A stretch of 64,000 bases of DNA, from contig JAWPHD010001817.1 in assembly GCA_037043455.1 (NCBI GenBank), positions 124,001 through 188,000 on the forward strand, read 5' to 3'. Below the pieces are notes generated by a model, which made no database searches, was not told the DNA's origin, and worked only from the letters and a program-made list of their open reading frames with translations. Position numbers and translations under genes: made by a program. Source of the stretch: Cyrtodaria siliqua (lineage: Eukaryota > Mollusca > Bivalvia > Adapedonta > Hiatellidae). Positions within the stretch are counted from its first letter, which is position 1; the number at the start of each line of letters is the position of its first letter. This document shows positions 1 to 9,400 of this stretch, one piece after another.

Positions 1-447
1 AGAATTTTTATCCAAAAATGGTTTTAAATTGTTGGATATTAATTAATTATTAAGACACCCTCAAAGTTTTATAGCAAAAGATGAAGGATTACTGAAGTTG
101 TTTGAAATTTCTTAATTTTCTGCTGTCCCACCAACAAGGAATTTACATAGGAATATCCCCATCAAAAAATCATTTTGGCTGTAAAATATTTATTTCTCAA
201 CCCATTTTCAAAAGTAATGTAGTTAACATAAACCATGGGAATTGTATCATAGTCATTATCGATTTCTTTTGACAACGCATACTATGCTTATTTGGATACT
301 TATATAACTAGTGGTATATCAAAAATATAGAAAATATAGAATATTTCACTCCCACACCGTAAGTTATGTGATAAAATTTATTACTGGATAATGTAAAAGT
401 TTTTTAAAAATGATGTCAGCATCCGAAAGTGTAGACTGTTTCTTTAA

Positions 448-923
448 AGGGACACTGTCCGTAAGTAAGCAGATAGGGAGCATAACCAAATAACTGTCTG
501 ACTTTTATTCAGTGAAATATATACATGAAAACATGAGCATAGACACTAAGAAGTCTGTATACATTCGTGAGTTTGAAAAAAAAAAGCTTAATTTATTATT
601 TGTAAATAAAGTGGGACCCACCGTATTTACCTTTTCTGCGATCACGTGACTTCCATTAGCGCATTAGGTTTTGACCATAGTATTTAGTGCGTAATATGTA
701 TAGCCGGCTTAGCTCAGTTCAGTATTATTACCGCGAGTGTAATTTTAGTTTGGGCTGCGAGTTCAAACGCCCGAAATGGTTTCTCTTTTTTTTTTGTACC
801 GCGATTGAATTCCGTCAAACAATCCTGCTTTAATTAGTAAATATTCAGTAATGTTTGGTGTGTAATGTGTGTGAACATAATTAGTGTGTGTTTTATAAGC
901 TAAAAGTTACGGACAGTGTCCCT
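448..923. mobile_element. MITE with TTAA target duplication (piggyBac-like)
   Basis: A 476-bp non-coding element has perfect 17-bp terminal inverted repeats, AGGGACACTGTCCGTAA at the left and its reverse complement at the right. It is flanked on both sides by TTAA (444-447 and 924-927). The paralogous sequence at 1140-1170 has a single TTAA at 1152-1155 and no insert, so it is a natural empty site. TTAA duplication is the hallmark of piggyBac-superfamily transposition, hence the tentative assignment; no transposase is present. A diverged copy of its right end lies at 15263-15344. Confidence 0.85.
702..775 (+). other. tRNA-like (SINE-head-like) segment inside the MITE
   Basis: The segment carries an A-box-like TAGCTCAGTTC and, about 50 bases later, a B-box-like GAGTTCAAACGCC, in the order and spacing of an internal RNA polymerase III promoter. 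It does not fold convincingly into an intact tRNA, so it is more likely a degenerate tRNA-derived SINE head caught in the DNA transposon than a working gene. Confidence 0.35.
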
Positions 924-1467
924 TTAACCCTTTCAGCTTAATAGGAATTTACATAGGAATTTACAAAGGAATATCTTACATAGGAATATCCCCATCAAAA
1001 AATCATTTTGGCTGTAAAATATATATTTCTCGACCGATTTTCAAAAGTAAAGTAGTTTTATTTACCACTAAAAATGCCAGTTCTAATGATATATTAATTT
1101 GTATGAAAAATTTAAAAATGATGCCATCATCTGAAGGTGTTGACTGTTTCTTTAACCCTTTCAGCTTATTAGGCAACTTGAGTCATATATAATCAGGAAG
1201 TTATTTATTTCGTAGAGTAATATATAATAAATATGTTTTCTGTCCAAATTTGAAGTAAATTTCTCCACTGGTTAAAAAGATATTGCCATATTACCCTATA
1301 CACTTGTTTCATATTGACAACACTGTACTCACCAGCGTGTCTGTTAGTTGTATACGCGTTTGTAATAGCGATCATTTGAGCTCATTTACTTCAAATGTTT
1401 TTACCATGATATCAATCACACATGTTTTAATAAGTAGCCACATAAATTGAGCTTATTACATTTCCAG

Positions 1468-1568
1468 GTAATGAGAAAACTCCACAGCCCTACGAAGGTA
1501 GCATACTGCCCATAATCCTAAACAAAACCGCCCTGGAACTGAATGGTATCAAACTGGATGACAGTCAG
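1468..1568 (+). CDS. LRR protein, internal exon (LRRC73-like)
   Basis: This 101-nt exon has an acceptor (ATTACATTTCCAG) on its left and a donor (CAG/GTAATT) on its right. It enters in phase 1 (GT completes a codon) and leaves in phase 0. It encodes 33 codons, reading NEKTPQPYEG then a leucine-rich stretch with LELNGIKLDD and ending in SQ, which looks like the first ribonuclease-inhibitor-type LRR. Phase 0 matches the next exon at 2610. No start codon is in frame, so at least one upstream exon is missing. The last 15 exon bases with the donor site are the seed of the 28-bp minisatellite that follows immediately. Being a real exon is likely; the exact ortholog is less sure. Confidence 0.75.
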
Positions 1569-2499
1569 GTAATTGGTCAAACTGGATGACAGTCAGGTAA
1601 TTGGTCAGACTGGATGACAGTCAGGTAATTGGTCAAACTGGATGACAGTCAGGTAATTGGTCAGTTGAATTGAATTGGATTTTATAGTCGCACCAACAGC
1701 TAAGGTCATATGGCGACTTTCCAGCTTCTACTGGTGGAGGAAGACCCCAGGTGCCCCTCCGGGCAATTTTCGTTCACGGGCGGGCACCTGGGTAGAACCA
1801 CCGACGTTCCGCAAGCCAGCTGGATAGCTTCCTTACATAAAGATTCCTAGGCCCCTGAGGGATCGAACCTACAGCGGTGAGGGGCAAGTGATTGCAAGTC
1901 AGAGACTCTTACCACTCGGCCACGGACGCCCCCCGGTAATTGGTCAAACTGGATGACAGTCAGGTAATTGGTCAGACTGGATGACAGTCAGGTAATTGGT
2001 CAAACTGGATGACAGTCAGGTAATTGGTCAAACTGGATGACAGTGAGGTAATTGGTCAGACTGGATGACAGTGAGGTAATTGGTCAGACTGGATGACAGT
2101 GAGGTAATTGGTCAGACTGGATGACAGTCAGGTAATTGGTCAGACTGGATGACAGTCAGGTAATTGGTCAAACTGGATGACAGTCAGCTAATTGGTCAAA
2201 CTGGATGACAGTGTGGTAATTGGTCAGACTGGATGACAGTCAGGTAATTGGTCAAACTGGATGACAGTCAGGTAATTGGTCAGACTGGATGACAGTCAGG
2301 TAATTGGTCAAACTGGATGACAGTCAGGTAATTGGTCAGACTGGATGACAGTCAGGTAATTGGTCAGACTGGATGACAGTCAGGTAATTCTGGATGACAG
2401 TCAGGTAATTGGTCAGACTGGATGACAGTCAGGTAATTGGTCAGACTGGATGACAGTCAGGTAATTGGTCAAACTGGATGACAGTCAGGTAATTGGTCT
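1551..2499 (+). repeat. 28-bp minisatellite built from an exon end plus its 5' splice site
   Basis: About two dozen copies of a 28-bp unit, CTGGATGACAGTCAG followed by GTAATTGGTCAAA, with few variants (CAA/CAG, GTCAG/GTGAG). The first copy is the genuine 3' end of the exon ending at 1568 and its donor. Every later copy therefore repeats a donor-like CAG/GTAATT. The array is interrupted by a SINE at 1664-1934 and ends by 2499, about 110 bp before the next exon. Confidence 0.95.
1664..1934 (-). mobile_element. tRNA-derived SINE inserted in the 28-bp array
   Basis: Read on the minus strand, the element starts with a G-rich run and then TGGCCGAGTGG (A box) and GGTTCGATCCC (B box), a tRNA-derived head. 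A body follows, and the tail contains CATATGACCTTAGCTGTTGG. The flanks carry the same 12 bases, GGTAATTGGTCA (1652-1663 and 1935-1946), which fits a target-site duplication made from the array unit. It resembles SINEs known from bivalves, but I cannot name the family. Confidence 0.85.
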
Positions 2500-2609
2500 T
2501 TGAATTAAATGGCCTTATTACTTAAAGTAATTAACAGATAAGGCAATTCTGGTTGAAAATAAAATTTAAAAAAAAAGCATATCATTTAAGAATACTAACC
2601 ATATTTCAG

Positions 2610-2833
2610 ATTGCTGAACTGGCTAACTATGTGGTAGAGGTAGAGGACATCAGGTCGGTGACGGTTCGTAACGTAGGATTGGACGACGAGACGTTCCCCA
2701 ATTTTGGCATGGCTCTACAAGCGACCCAGTCTAACCCTCACCTGTTGAACTTAAGCGACAACAGACTGGGCCCCAAATCCACGACTTCCCTATCACACGT
2801 TATCAAGGACAAACCGGCCCTGGAAATACTCAT
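2610..2833 (+). CDS. LRR protein, internal exon (LRRC73-like)
   Basis: The exon is 224 nt with acceptor CATATTTCAG and donor CAT/GTAAGT. It enters in phase 0 and exits in phase 2, matching both neighbours. It encodes IAELANYVVEVEDIRSVTV, then two LRR-like units with NVGLDD and LNLSDNRLGPKS, ending PALEIL. The spacing of leucines and asparagines (LxxLxLxxNxL) is that of ribonuclease-inhibitor-like repeats, which form a curved protein-binding surface. The open frame extends left into the intron, but that part is lysine-rich low-complexity translation and lies before the acceptor. Confidence 0.85.
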
Positions 2834-2929
2834 GTAAGTTACTTTATAGATTTTAGAAAATACTACCCTGGCGCTAGTGATGGCAACGGTTCTAAATCAG
2901 AACTGATGATTGGTTATAATCAATTGACT

Positions 2930-3440
2930 TTAGTTAGGAATGATGTATTGGCCTGAATCTTGGTATGTTAGTAGCTTATATGAAATGCAAGTTTGGGATT
3001 GCATTTGGTGCCACTGGGGCCAAGGTCAAGGTCAGTGTTACTAAAAATAGAGAAAATGGTTTCTGCACAATAATTTCAGGTAGGAATGAGGTATTGGAAT
3101 GAAACTTTATGGGTACATGGCTTACATGAGATTGCATTTGGGGATACTGAGATCAAGGTCACTGTTACTAAAAAATAAAAAAATGGTTTCCGCCCTATAA
3201 CTTTATTTAGGAATGAGGTATTGTAATGAAACTTTATGGGTAGGTAGCTTTTTTGAAAAGGAAGCTTGGGATTGCATTTGGGGTTACTGGGTTTAAGGTC
3301 AAGTTCTTTGTTGCTAAAAAAGAACAACTGTTTCTGCTCATTAACTTTACTTAGCAATGAAACTTGGTGTATGGGTGGCTTATATGAAAAGCAAGTTTGG
3401 GATTGCTTTTATGATCTAGGTCACTGTTACTAAAAAAATG
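2930..3440 (+). repeat. Diverged tandem repeat, about 130-bp period, four copies
   Basis: Units share AAGGTCAAGGTCACTGTTAC, then a short A-rich run, ATGGTTTCTGC, TTTAGGAATGAGGTATTG and TGAAACTTTATGGGTA. It is an interspersed family in this window: a weaker copy lies near 18110-18290. It sits in the intron between the second and third LRR exons and does not encode a protein. Confidence 0.75.
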
Positions 3441-3770
3441 CTCGGTAGGGGATATGTATTGCTCTGCAATACTTGAGCCTCTTGTTCAGTACTATTATTG
3501 GTTGGGTTTATCTCACGAATGTTATATAACTCTAATGAGTTTTTAAGCCCACTTCTTGTTGTTTTAATTTATTTTTTATGCATTATAAATATTCCTATTA
3601 TTTTCTGATTAACGGTTCTTAAAGTTCATAATAGATGTTTGTAGTCGGCATCCATCATCAACTGACAATCATTTCTGATCGTCGGTCCATCACTAAAACA
3701 GAAGTCATGCAGTTTTGAAAATAAGTCCAGCAATTTGATGATGAACCTTACAGGGATGCTTGATTTTTCC
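3441..3770. other. Intronic sequence, no feature seen
   Basis: AT-rich unique-looking intron sequence between a dispersed repeat and the 26-bp array. No exon, promoter or repeat is recognised. Confidence 0.5.
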
Positions 3771-4985
3771 CCATAAATGCATACATGACCTCATCTCAGT
3801 CCTGACATACATGACCTCATCTCAGTCCTGACATACATGACCTCATCTCAGTCCTGACATATATGACCTCATCTCAGTCCTGACATACATGACCTCATCT
3901 CAGTCCTGACATACATGACCTCATCTCAGTCCTGACATACATGACCTCATCTCAGTCCTGACATACATGACCTCATCTCAGTCCTGACATACATGACCTC
4001 ATCTCAGTCCTGACATACATGACCTCATCTCAGTCCTGACATACATGACCTCACCTCAGTCCTGACATACATGACCTCATCTCAGTCCTGACATACATGA
4101 CCTCATCTCAGTCCTGACATACATGACCTCATCTCAGTCCTGACATACATGACCTCATCTCAGTCCTGACATACATGACCTCATCTCAGTCCTGACATAC
4201 ATGACCTCACCTCAGTCCTGACATACATGACCTCATCTCAGTCCTGACATACATGACCTCACCTCAGTCCTGACATACATGACCTCATCTCAGTCCTGAC
4301 ATACATGACCTCATCTCAGTCCTGACATACATGACCTCATCTCAGTCCTGACATACATGACCTCATCTCAGTCCTGACATACATGACCTCATCTCAGTCC
4401 TGACATACATGACCTCATCTCAGTCCTGACATACATGACCTCATCTCAGTCCTGACATACATGACCTCATCTCAGTCCTGACATACATGACCTCATCTCA
4501 GTCCTGACATACATGACCTCATCTCAGTCCTGACATACATGACCTCATCTCAGTCCTGACATATATGACCTCATCTCAGTCCTGACATACATGACCTCAT
4601 CTCAGTCCTGACATACATGACCTCACCTCAGTCCTGACATACATGACCTCATCTCAGTCCTGACATACATGACCTCATCTCAGTCCTGACATACATGACC
4701 TCATCTCAGTCCTGACATACATGACCTCATCTCAGTCCTGACATACATGACCTCATCTCAGTCCTGACATACATGACCTCATCTCAGTCCTGACATACAT
4801 GACCTCATCTCAGTCCTGACATATATGACCTCATCTCAGTCCTGACATACATGACCTCATCTCAGTCCTGACATACATGACCTCATCTCAGTCCTGACAT
4901 ACATGACCTCATCTCAGTCCTGACATACATGACCTCATCTCAGTCCTGACATACATGACCTCATCTCAGTCCTGACATATATGAG
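3771..4985 (+). repeat. 26-bp minisatellite, about 46 copies
   Basis: A nearly perfect head-to-tail array of a 26-bp unit, CATACATGACCTCATCTCAG followed by TCCTGA. Variants are rare (ATATATGACC, CTCACCTCAG). The homogeneity implies recent expansion or ongoing homogenisation. It lies in the intron 140 bp before the last LRR exon. Each unit contains TGACCT, a nuclear-receptor half-site, though a single 6-mer could occur by chance. Confidence 0.97.
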
Positions 4986-5126
4986 AGCCAGTTTAACAAG
5001 TTGGGTTTCACCAGACCCTCTTGTTTTAGTGTACAAATAAAGGTTGATCATTTTTGTATACATGCACAGAATAATTTAGGAAAAATAACTTTATATAGTA
5101 TTTAACCTTTCCCTTCCATCCCACAG

Positions 5127-5751
5127 ATTGAATGGTAACCCGCTGGGCAATGTCGGCTGTAAGATTCTGGTAGACTCGATCCTCAAGACACAGGATCCGT
5201 TCCCGTTCCTGCGGCGCTCGTCAGGGTACCTGACCCCATCAGAGGCTCGACAGCAGAAGGAGTCTGGGCAGGAAATGAATTATGACGAAGGAAGTGAGAC
5301 TGGGTCAAACATAAAGGAACTAGACCTCGGTAACACAAATGTCGCTGATGCTGGAATCGCCGAAATTTCACGATTGCTGGAGAAAAAGAAAACACTGGTG
5401 TCTTTAAATTTAAACGGAAATAAAGATATCTCCCCTTCGGGCTGGGAGAGGTTAGGACAAGCTTTTAAACAGAACACTACCCTCAAGACATTGTCACTTG
5501 ACTTTACTGGTATCGGCGATGTAGGTGTTGAAAATTTAGTTAAAGGTTTACGCATAAACACCGGGCTGCGACGTCTGGAGCTGGAAAGTGCGGGGTTGAC
5601 CGAGAAAGGGGGACTCATATTGCGGGATCTTCTCAAGTCAAACACGGCGATTCTAGAGCTGACGGCATCACCTGGTAACAGTATCTCCGATAGCATGCAA
5701 GAAGAAATACGGCAGTATCTAGCATTAAACAATACCGCGAACAGTCACTGA
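5127..5751 (+). CDS. LRR protein, terminal exon with stop codon (LRRC73-like)
   Basis: The exon opens after a polypyrimidine acceptor (CCCTTCCATCCCACAG). Its first base completes the codon left by the previous exon (AT+A, Ile), and 207 codons follow before TGA. The protein begins LNGNPLGNVGCKILVDSIL, has a Ser/Gln/Glu-rich linker at about residues 30-60, then LRR units with ELDLGNTNVADAG, SLNLNGNKDISPSGWERL, TLSLDFTGIGDVGVENL and RLELESAGLTEKG, and ends with NSISDSMQEEIRQYL. The order of these motifs, especially ISPSGW, LDxxxIGD and NSIS..Q..I, matches my recollection of vertebrate LRRC73. With the two upstream exons the visible protein is about 315 residues, close to that family's length. 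Function is unknown beyond an expected protein-binding scaffold. LRRC34- or NLRC-like proteins are the alternatives. Confidence 0.85.
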
Positions 5752-6032
5752 ACGCTGAATAATAATACAATTTACCCTAAATAATTGACATTTTCATTTC
5801 TAGCATAACTATTATACATACCAAAAAAAAAAAAGAAGCTCTTTAAGAACATGTTCCTTCAAGTCTATGAGATAACATTTTGTTAAATCAAGTAGTTCAT
5901 AATTATATTGATTACACTTTTTACTTGCTACAAATTATTATTAATTAATGCATCATTTAGATTTATTAGCCGTCATTTAATTTAGCTTTCATATAAATAT
6001 ATAGTATGCTTGGTTGCATAAAACAAGTTTAA
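5752..6032. other. 3' flank or 3' UTR of the LRR gene
   Basis: AT-rich sequence directly after the stop codon. No clear AATAAA signal is close by, so the transcript end cannot be placed. Confidence 0.4.
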
Positions 6033-6090
6033 CCGATATACTGTATACAATTAAATAGGCAAGACTTGTTACCGATATACTGTATACAAT

Positions 6091-6601
6091 CACAGACCTA
6101 ATAACAAATAGATTGGACACTATGAAATTTGTGTAAATTTCAAGTGGCACAGTTCGAAAATTTCACAAAATATTCCCCAAATTTAAACACACATATCATG
6201 AAGAGTTTTGTAGATACATGTTTCATTCAAGCCAAATACCATCACACATTTAATTTTCTTTCCAATGATAGTATTTTGTTTTCTCTTACATTGAGAGCAA
6301 AAAAGGAGTTTGATGGAAACTTTGACTATGTCAAAACATTGATTGTTAAGAGAAAATCGAAAAATGATGACATTTTAAACTTTAAACATTTTTTTATACA
6401 ATTTCTTATTTTGAAAATGAAAATATTTTTTTATAATACCATTTTGCTATTCACTATGAATCTTTTGGATGTATTCTCATCAAAATCGGTGAATAATTGA
6501 GAGAGAAGATAGAAGGAAAAGTTAAGGTGCCACGTGATATTTTGGTTATACTTCATTGGTTAAGATAGGAAGTTTCCTATCTGTTTATTAATATGTCTGT
6601 G
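6091..6601. mobile_element. MITE with CACAGAC ends and 7-bp target duplication
   Basis: A 511-bp element starts CACAGACCTAATAACAAATA and ends with the imperfect inverted match whose reverse complement is CACAGACATATTAATAAACA. ATACAAT occurs directly on both sides (6084-6090 and 6602-6608). The surrounding sequence is itself a short tandem duplication of CCGATATACTGTATACAATT and following bases, and the element lies in its second copy. The open frame at 6129-6500 lies wholly inside and is compositionally AT-rich, so I do not call it a gene. Confidence 0.65.
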
Positions 6602-6608
6602 ATACAAT

Positions 6609-7334
6609 TAAATAGGCAAGACTTTTTTGAAGAGAAAGATATTACAGTGAAATTCGTTTGAATGCTAAGCTGCCTCATTGAGCCAAACAACTGAAAGAGG
6701 TTATCTCCTTTGGCAATCAGTCTGGTCCTCTAATAATTATTTAAAAGCCTGAATGTTCCTTTTTTATATAAGAAATAGAGAACCAGACTGAGTGTTATTT
6801 TTATTTTAGTTGACTGTAGTTTTTTAAAAGGATTATGATCAAACACTTTGCACAATTACTTGGTATTTGGATAAAAATTCTTTAAATTTTATAGCGTGAT
6901 TGAATGAATGGGTGTTTGGCAATTTTATTTTAAAAAGTGCTATTTTTCTTTACTGCTAGATATACATTTAGTACTTTTCTTTGGCTTTGGACTTTTTTGT
7001 TTTGTTTAAAGGATGTTTTTCTGTAAGCTCACGAAAAAATGGTTCTTGTTGCTTGAAGAAGTTTACCTTGCTGAGGATTACAGTATTTCTTTCAGTAACG
7101 GTGTAATCATGAACAGTGCGTGGACTTCACAGTTCTTACAATAATACTGCCTGTACCAGGTGGTATGAAACATCTGTATTTGTGTATGAATGAGTAAATA
7201 TTTGTAGGTCGGTCACTTTTAAGCAGATGTTAGCTGCTTTGAAACCTGCATAATTCTTTTAGAGGTAGGATATGACTTGTATGTGATAAATGTGTTTAGC
7301 CGACTATGCATTTTGAATTGAAATGTTGCTAAGG
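6609..7334. other. AT-rich intergenic sequence
   Basis: No exon, RNA gene or tandem repeat is recognised here. It may include distal 3' UTR of the LRR gene. Confidence 0.4.
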
Positions 7335-7348
7335 GTTGTCATAGTAAC
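7335..7348. promoter_or_regulatory. X-box-like palindrome (RFX site candidate)
   Basis: The 14-mer GTTGTCATAGTAAC fits the bipartite RFX X-box pattern GTTNYCATRGNAAC at every position. It is one of three such motifs within 430 bp. RFX factors typically control ciliary genes in animals. Function here is inferred from sequence only. Confidence 0.35.
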
Positions 7349-7714
7349 TGTTGCTTCACCGATAAAATGAACAGCTGCTGGCTGACTATGTGACTGGATT
7401 TTGAAGTTTGGTATTTTACTACATTTAAAGTTACTTCATTGAAACATAATTTGTATTAATATTAAAGGTGGATGTTCGAATCTCATCATGTAGTGTTTTG
7501 TTTTGTAAATAAATCTATGTGAATGTCCTAAGTCTGCATTTAAAAGCGCCGTCTATTACATTTGTGTAAAAGTTTTTATTAACTGTTCTTGTTAACAGAA
7601 AATATTTTCCACAAATCTTAACAATACCATGATCATGTTGGGAATTTTTTTGATTTTTTTTTAAAAGTTAAAATAAAAAATGAACGAGAGTGAAGTTAGA
7701 ATGACAGTGTCATT

Positions 7715-7761
7715 GCTTCCATGGCAACCGAGATAATGTCAAGCATCATTACCATGGCAAC
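7715..7761. promoter_or_regulatory. Pair of X-box-like sites
   Basis: GCTTCCATGGCAAC (7715-7728) and ATTACCATGGCAAC (7748-7761) each match most of the palindromic X-box consensus GTTRCCATGGYAAC. Their centres are 33 bp apart, about three helical turns. No start of a gene is visible next to them. Confidence 0.35.
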
Positions 7762-7950
7762 TTGGTAACATTTCTTTAGCTCACCATGATTGTTGTATAT
7801 TTATAGAAAGATAAACTAGTCCACATTATTGTATATTTTCATTATTATTCTGATATTTTTAAATTTTGCATATATATTATATTTTTTGATACATTTTATG
7901 TTGTATTATGCAAGATTTTATTTATATGGTATGAACTGGGATTGGTGGAG
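7762..7950. other. AT-rich spacer
   Basis: Low-complexity AT-rich DNA with no recognisable feature. Confidence 0.4.
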
Positions 7951-7957
7951 ATTGTAG

Positions 7958-8042
7958 TTACAGTTCCTGACTGCAAGAGTTACAGTTCTTGACTGCTAGA
8001 GTTACAGTTCCTGACTGCAAGAGTTACAGTTCCTGATTGCCG
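7958..8042 (+). repeat. 25-bp tandem repeat, about 3.4 copies
   Basis: Units read GTTACAGTTCCTGACTGCAA followed by GA, with a few changes (CTTGACTGCTA, CCTGATTGC). Confidence 0.85.
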
Positions 8043-8179
8043 TATACATGTATTTGTTGTTAATTGGTATGCAAGTAGACAAAGATATACTCCTTATCTC
8101 AAGAGTAAACCTGGAGTGAAATGGTTGTTGAATCTTTCTAGAAAAAAATATCAGGTAAAGGGAGATATTAATAATGAAA

Positions 8180-8316
8180 AATATGTCGATGCTTACGGAT
8201 GGCGGGAAGTTTACACTTCTACCCAGGAATAAGGGGGCGGTCTACCTCCACCACAAAAAAAATCATACGTAGCCTAAAATGCACTGGAAAATGACGTTAA
8301 ACACAACACAATTAAA
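8180..8316 (+). mobile_element. SINE-like 3' fragment
   Basis: The segment has CTTCTACCCAGGA, GGCGGTCTACCTCCACCAC and AAAATGACGTTAAACAC, in the same order as a second copy near 17725-17925. The tRNA head is missing or degraded. Confidence 0.55.
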
Positions 8317-8640
8317 TATTAATGAAAATGCGATATAATACTACAGGTAAGAGTCGAATTTAAAAATACGTAATAATTTTCTCTGTAGAGACGTTTGTGT
8401 GTATTATTAGTGTCTGCCATTTTGTGCTCAATTTAAGCTTTGACCACTGACCCGGTGTTTTTCCTGCCTGTGTCCGTTCTCACGCCTACACATTGTACCT
8501 TTGTGCAACTCTGTTAGATGATAATGGTGTGTTGTTATTGCTTTTGTAAACTATTGATGTTACGTAATTACGATAAGTGTATTGTATTGCGTTTACCAGT
8601 AAGCTGCTGCCAATTTACAGCAAATATGTCAACTTGAACT
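8317..8640. other. Intergenic, no feature seen
   Basis: AT-rich sequence without a recognisable exon or repeat. Confidence 0.4.
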
Positions 8641-8684
8641 ATATATTGTTTCGGGGCTGGGTAGCTGTCAGTTAGCTTTATATA

Positions 8685-9400
8685 TTATCAAAGGGGTAAG
8701 TGGTGCTCAACTATTTACATATTGAGGGGATAAGTGGCTCCAAACCATTTATATATTGTCGAGGGTGTAAGTGGCGCTCAACTATTTACATATTGAGGGG
8801 ATAAGTCAATATCTACCCAGAGTACACTCGTTCCTCATTTGCCTCTGTCAACATACGTCAAAGGAATTGGGGCGAACGGTTAGGTCACGTTATTATTCAA
8901 AATAGTTATGACGATGTTTATAATAAATCCTTTTGCGTGATCTTTAAAGATAAAATATAGACCTATATTAAATAATTTTAATTTTTATTTCTTTGAGTTA
9001 ATTTTTTTTAGTAATTTTCTGCTATCGAGCTTCGGTTTGAAATGTTTACATATGCGTTTCGATTGAGGAGACCTAAGTACGTATTATTTTTGTAGTAAAA
9101 TAGTCCCGATTAAAACTAAATTGTTTTCATGCATTATTTCAAATCTTGCAACGTCTAATTTGCAGATATTCTGAAAATTATATTTACACAAGAAATAAAT
9201 AAGTTTCAGGCAAACATATTCCAATTTAACAGGTTTTACCAAAATCTTGTAATTTAATAGTTAGCAGAGATATATGTGAGTGCAAGGAATGATAACTCTG
9301 CGTGGAGATTGGGGATAAGTGGCTCCCAACCATTTATATATTGCCGAGGAGGTAAGTGGCTCTCAACTATTTATATATTGTCGAGGTGTTGCTTGGCTCT
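8685..9400 (+). repeat. 57-bp tandem repeat split by a MITE
   Basis: Units contain GGGATAAGTGGCTC, CAACCATTTATATATTG and TCGAGG. About three units precede and two follow the 505-bp insertion at 8807-9311. Removing the insertion restores a continuous array. Confidence 0.75.
8807..9311. mobile_element. MITE with 9-bp target duplication
   Basis: The ends are imperfect inverted repeats, CAATATCTACCCAGAGT at the left and (reverse complement) CAATCTCCACGCAGAGT at the right. GGGATAAGT flanks both sides (8798-8806 and 9312-9320). Nine-base duplications are typical of Mutator-like elements, but hAT-type 8-bp duplication cannot be excluded because the target is itself repeated. No transposase is encoded. 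Confidence 0.7.

Larger units (their letters stand above)
136..1175. repeat. Diverged direct duplication, first copy interrupted by a MITE
   Basis: Two copies of one sequence lie head to tail. Both contain ATATCCCCATCAAAAAATCA followed by TTTTGGCTGTAAAATAT and end in GACTGTTTCTTTAACCC followed by TTTCAGCTTA. The first copy runs from about 136 to 943 and is split by the TTAA element at 448-923. The second runs from about 944 to 1175 and is uninterrupted. Their middles have diverged. This is intronic or upstream sequence of the LRR gene and shows no coding exon before 1468. Confidence 0.75.

Noticed and set aside
5183..5732. Minus-strand frames opposite the last LRR exon
   Set aside because: Shadows of the real plus-strand exon, which has LRR motifs and matching splice phase.
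6129..6500. 123-codon plus-strand frame
   Set aside because: Lies entirely within a MITE and is AT-rich without recognisable domains.
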